Source of the DNA: Promerops cafer
Lineage: Eukaryota; Chordata; Aves; Passeriformes; Nectariniidae
NCBI GenBank assembly: GCA_013398275.1
Contig: VZSE01001826.1
Location: 124,001 to 188,000 of the forward strand
DNA: 64,000 bases
Direction: 5' to 3'
Shown here: one piece after another, positions 61,201 to 64,000 of the stretch
How positions within the stretch are numbered: position 1 is the first letter of the stretch
Layout of the letters: every line of letters begins with the position of its first letter
Made by a program: the position numbers and the translations under genes
Notes under the pieces: model-generated
Told to the model about the DNA's origin: nothing
Databases searched by the model: none
The model's input: only the letters and a program-made list of their open reading frames with translations

Positions 61201-64000
61201 TTAGCACAGCCATAAAGCCTGGAAGCTGTTTAATTGCACACTCAGCTTCCCTCAGCATCCTCACTTCCTCCCAAAGCCCCACCAGGTTTCTGAGCAGCAC
61301 AAAGCCCTCCCAGCCAAAGCAGGCCTGGTCCCCGTGACAGAGACAGTGTGGTCAACGGGGTGCTCCTGGGAAGCCCTGGACAGGTCCCCTGGGGCACTCC
61401 TGGGGCTGTGCAGGTGCCCTGCTGTGCACCCCGGGTCTCCTGGGTTTGGTGCCACTGAAGCAGTCCCCAGGGAGAAGTGGCACAGCCCTCAGCTTTGCAG
61501 GCCTCCCAGAGGCAGTCTGCAATTCCCCAAATGGAGGCGATTCCTTGAGGAAAGAGGAGAACTCTGTGTTTGCTTGTCTTTAAAGAGCAATTTATCAAAA
61601 TAATACCTACTTTTGAGACCTGTTTCTTCTTTCCTTGCTTTCTCTTCCACAAACCACCCCCCTACCTCTGCTGCCTCTGCAGCAGCCCAGCCAGAGCAGC
61701 GCTCCCATCCCGGGGTGCTGGCCATGCTCTTGTTTTTGGGTGTTATATCACTTCAAGGACAATTTAACATGCATTGGATGCTGCTCCTCAAAGGGTTTTC
61801 CATGTGCATGAAGCTCTGGGCCCCGCAGGGAGGTGCTGTGAAGCCCCATGGATGGGGTGAACAGAGTCCTGGCACCCTGCTCCATCCTCTGCAAGAGCTG
61901 GTGGCCCCTTCCACCAGCAGTGCTGGGGTTGTTCTTTAAATAAATCTCTTGGCTAATTGTTTTCTCTCCCCGTTGGCCTTGCCTTCTCCTGTCTCTAACC
62001 CTTCCATGCTGTGTGTTTAGTTTGCTGCTCCAGCCTCTCCTCCTGCACGGGGAGCACAGACATCAATGGGTTGCTCCAGCTTTTGTCCAACCAGGAGCAT
62101 TCCAGAAAAGCCTGGTGCTGCAGGGGGAAAGCCATGGTGCTCCTCATCCCTCTCACAAAACCAAAAATGCCACCCAAGGGCACTAAAGCACCACTGGGCT
62201 GATGGCCCCCACTTGACACAGTTTCTTAATACTCCAACAGACCCCTCCATTTCCACAGTGACACGGGGACAGAGGCCACGGCCCAGCTTGGCAGGCTGGC
62301 GTGTCTTTAGGGCAAATACATCCTTCAGTGGGAAGAAAAAGGATTTGTCTGTGAAGGATTTGTCTTTCTACATGCAGAGAAGAGATATTTATATTAAAAA
62401 AAAGGCTTGTGATATACCAGAATACCTTCCTCCCTCACCAAAGGTCAAACTTAGATCCAATTTCAGTCAGGAGGGAGACGTCTGTCAGACAAGCACTAAT
62501 CACTATTTAGTATTCATATTCACCTATTAGAAGCTCCATGCTGTAAACATGTCTATGAATTAACAAGGCATCTGGCCTCTCTTATACAATATGAGCAGCT
62601 TGGATCATAAAGTGTCTGCAGAAAATAAAAAGTGCCTTCCATCTGTCTCTCCCAAATATCACTGCTATCACCAAAGCAAACAGACCGGCTCTTCCAAGGC
62701 AGCGCCGGCCCCCTCCCCCAGAACGTGTTAGTCAAACAAAAACAAGCGTTTCACCGAGAGCACTTGACAGATCTGAACGGCTCCGAGGAGCCAGGCGCAA
62801 ATTAGGAACCGGGGAAGAATTAGCTGAAAGATAACTGGGGGGAAAGAAAGCTTCCTAATAACAAGGTCTTTTCTTAGCTCTCTGAGTAATTAGCCGCAGT
62901 GCTGGCGCTGCTGCAGCCACGGGAAGGTCAGTGATGCCCGGCAGAAGCTGCATGGGCATGCCAGGAACTGTGCCAGGCCACTGCTGCCGTGGGAATTGCT
63001 GTCCCCAGCTTTGACACCTTTGCAGCTGGCGGCAGAGAAGGATGCTGTGGGATCAGGGTGACCCTTGGAAGGGCCAGGGACTTCACTCAGCCCTGCAGCA
63101 TGGAAAAGGCAAACCCCAGGTGGCCTTGAGCCATCAGGGAAAGGCCTCGTGCGTGGCTGCCCAGGGGACAGCTCAGCTCCAGCAATGCCACCGTCACAGA
63201 CTGGCTGCAAGTCCCATCCCAGCTCCGTGGGCTGTGTTTTCCCTCTCATCCAGAGCCCTTCGGCTCCTCACTCTGCTCCCTGGATGTCTGTGTGAAATAC
63301 ATGAGAGCTAGAGGTGGGTAATTTGTGCCTGCTCCCAGTCCAGGGGCAGATGGGGCAGCTCCAGAGGAGCTGTGCCAGTGCAGGATATCAAAGTGAGCTG
63401 CTGGCACCAGTGAGGAATGGGAGCTGCCCTGCTGGCTGTGGCAGGGAAGGGCTGGGGCAGCCCCTGTGATGGTCCCTGCTGGGTTTTTGAGGGTCAGTGG
63501 GGACAGCCAGAGGCTGGTGGGACAGCGGGAGCAGCGTCAGAGGTGGGGCAGGAGACATCCCATCAGCACAACCTCCAGCCACTCCCCCTGTCTCCGTGTT
63601 CCCTGTCTCACTGCCTGTCCTTGTCTGGTTTCCCTGCCCACTCCAGGTTCCGGCTCTGGTGCTTCCCAGGGAAACCTGGCTGCAGGCTAGCGGGGTGGCT
63701 TTCTGCTGGCTTAGCTCCTGCCAAGGACTGGATGGGCCTCAGGGTGAAGGCAGGACCTGGAGCAGAGCGAGCATCACTTTTGGGGGCAGCTGCTCACCCA
63801 AGAGGCTCCAGGTCCCCAGGAGCCCTGGGGTGAGGCTGGTGGCCTTAAACCAACTCAGGCTTCTCCATCTCAAGGGAAGGGAAGGTCTGCTCTAAACCCT
63901 GGCTTTGTTTTCCGAAGATAAATTTAAACCAAGGGGAAGGAAGAATGAGGCTCATAAATCAGGCAGGCCTGAAAATGAGGCATGAAAAATGAATGAACAG
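58291..64000. other. Intergenic sequence, no gene recognised
   Basis: Unique sequence, GC-rich to about 58760 and then mixed. Short open frames on both strands lack family resemblance. The stretch 62740-62890 (ATTAGGAACC, AATTAGCTGAAAGATAACTG, CCTAATAACAAGG) is a candidate conserved noncoding element by appearance only. No RNA gene or clear transposon seen. Confidence 0.5.

Overview
This is vertebrate nuclear DNA, most likely from a passerine bird. It has long gene-poor introns, many degraded CR1 LINE fragments, and a solo LTR whose start, end and internal signals resemble a retroviral LTR family I associate with songbirds. The species assignment is inference from repeats and exon identity, not from a search. 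There are no operons, CRISPR arrays or other prokaryotic features.

The only protein-coding gene I can support is the 5' part of TNRC6C (GW182 family, miRNA silencing scaffold), read on the minus strand from about 46 kb down to 1 kb. Its visible parts, in transcription order, are: a GC-rich CpG-island promoter and presumed first exon (about 45.24-46.03 kb, broken by a 203-base run of N); a 51-nt exon (44480-44530); an 18.9-kb intron; a 100-nt Lys/Glu-rich exon (25481-25580) with the candidate start codon at 25541-25543; a 759-nt intron; a 22-nt microexon (24700-24721); a 22.4-kb intron; and a 330-nt exon (1955-2284) with the conserved LPREVPPRF block. Positions 1-1954 begin the next intron. 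All the splice sites listed are GT-AG and the frame joins exactly across three junctions. The Argonaute-binding GW repeats, UBA, PAM2 and RRM parts lie outside the window.

The remainder (about 46-64 kb) lies upstream of TNRC6C and looks intergenic. It holds several GC-rich tandem repeats (a 45.97-46.69 kb complex repeat abutting the promoter, a GGA tract, a G-run minisatellite at 55.4-55.8 kb, 38-bp and 36-bp repeats at 57-58 kb), two CpG-rich patches, CR1 tails and unique sequence that may include regulatory elements. Long open frames there are explained by GC content and repeats.

A recurring oddity is four single-base Ns (1304, 7172, 46156, 55676), each flanked on both sides by the same sequence. 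This looks like contig ends that overlap but were not merged, so the apparent local duplications are probably assembly artefacts. I found no convincing undescribed biological system. The best leads are the possible upstream N-terminal extension of TNRC6C, a near-perfect 17-bp-stem hairpin at 9159-9195, a palindromic octamer-like site at 53667-53680, and the promoter-adjacent repeat.
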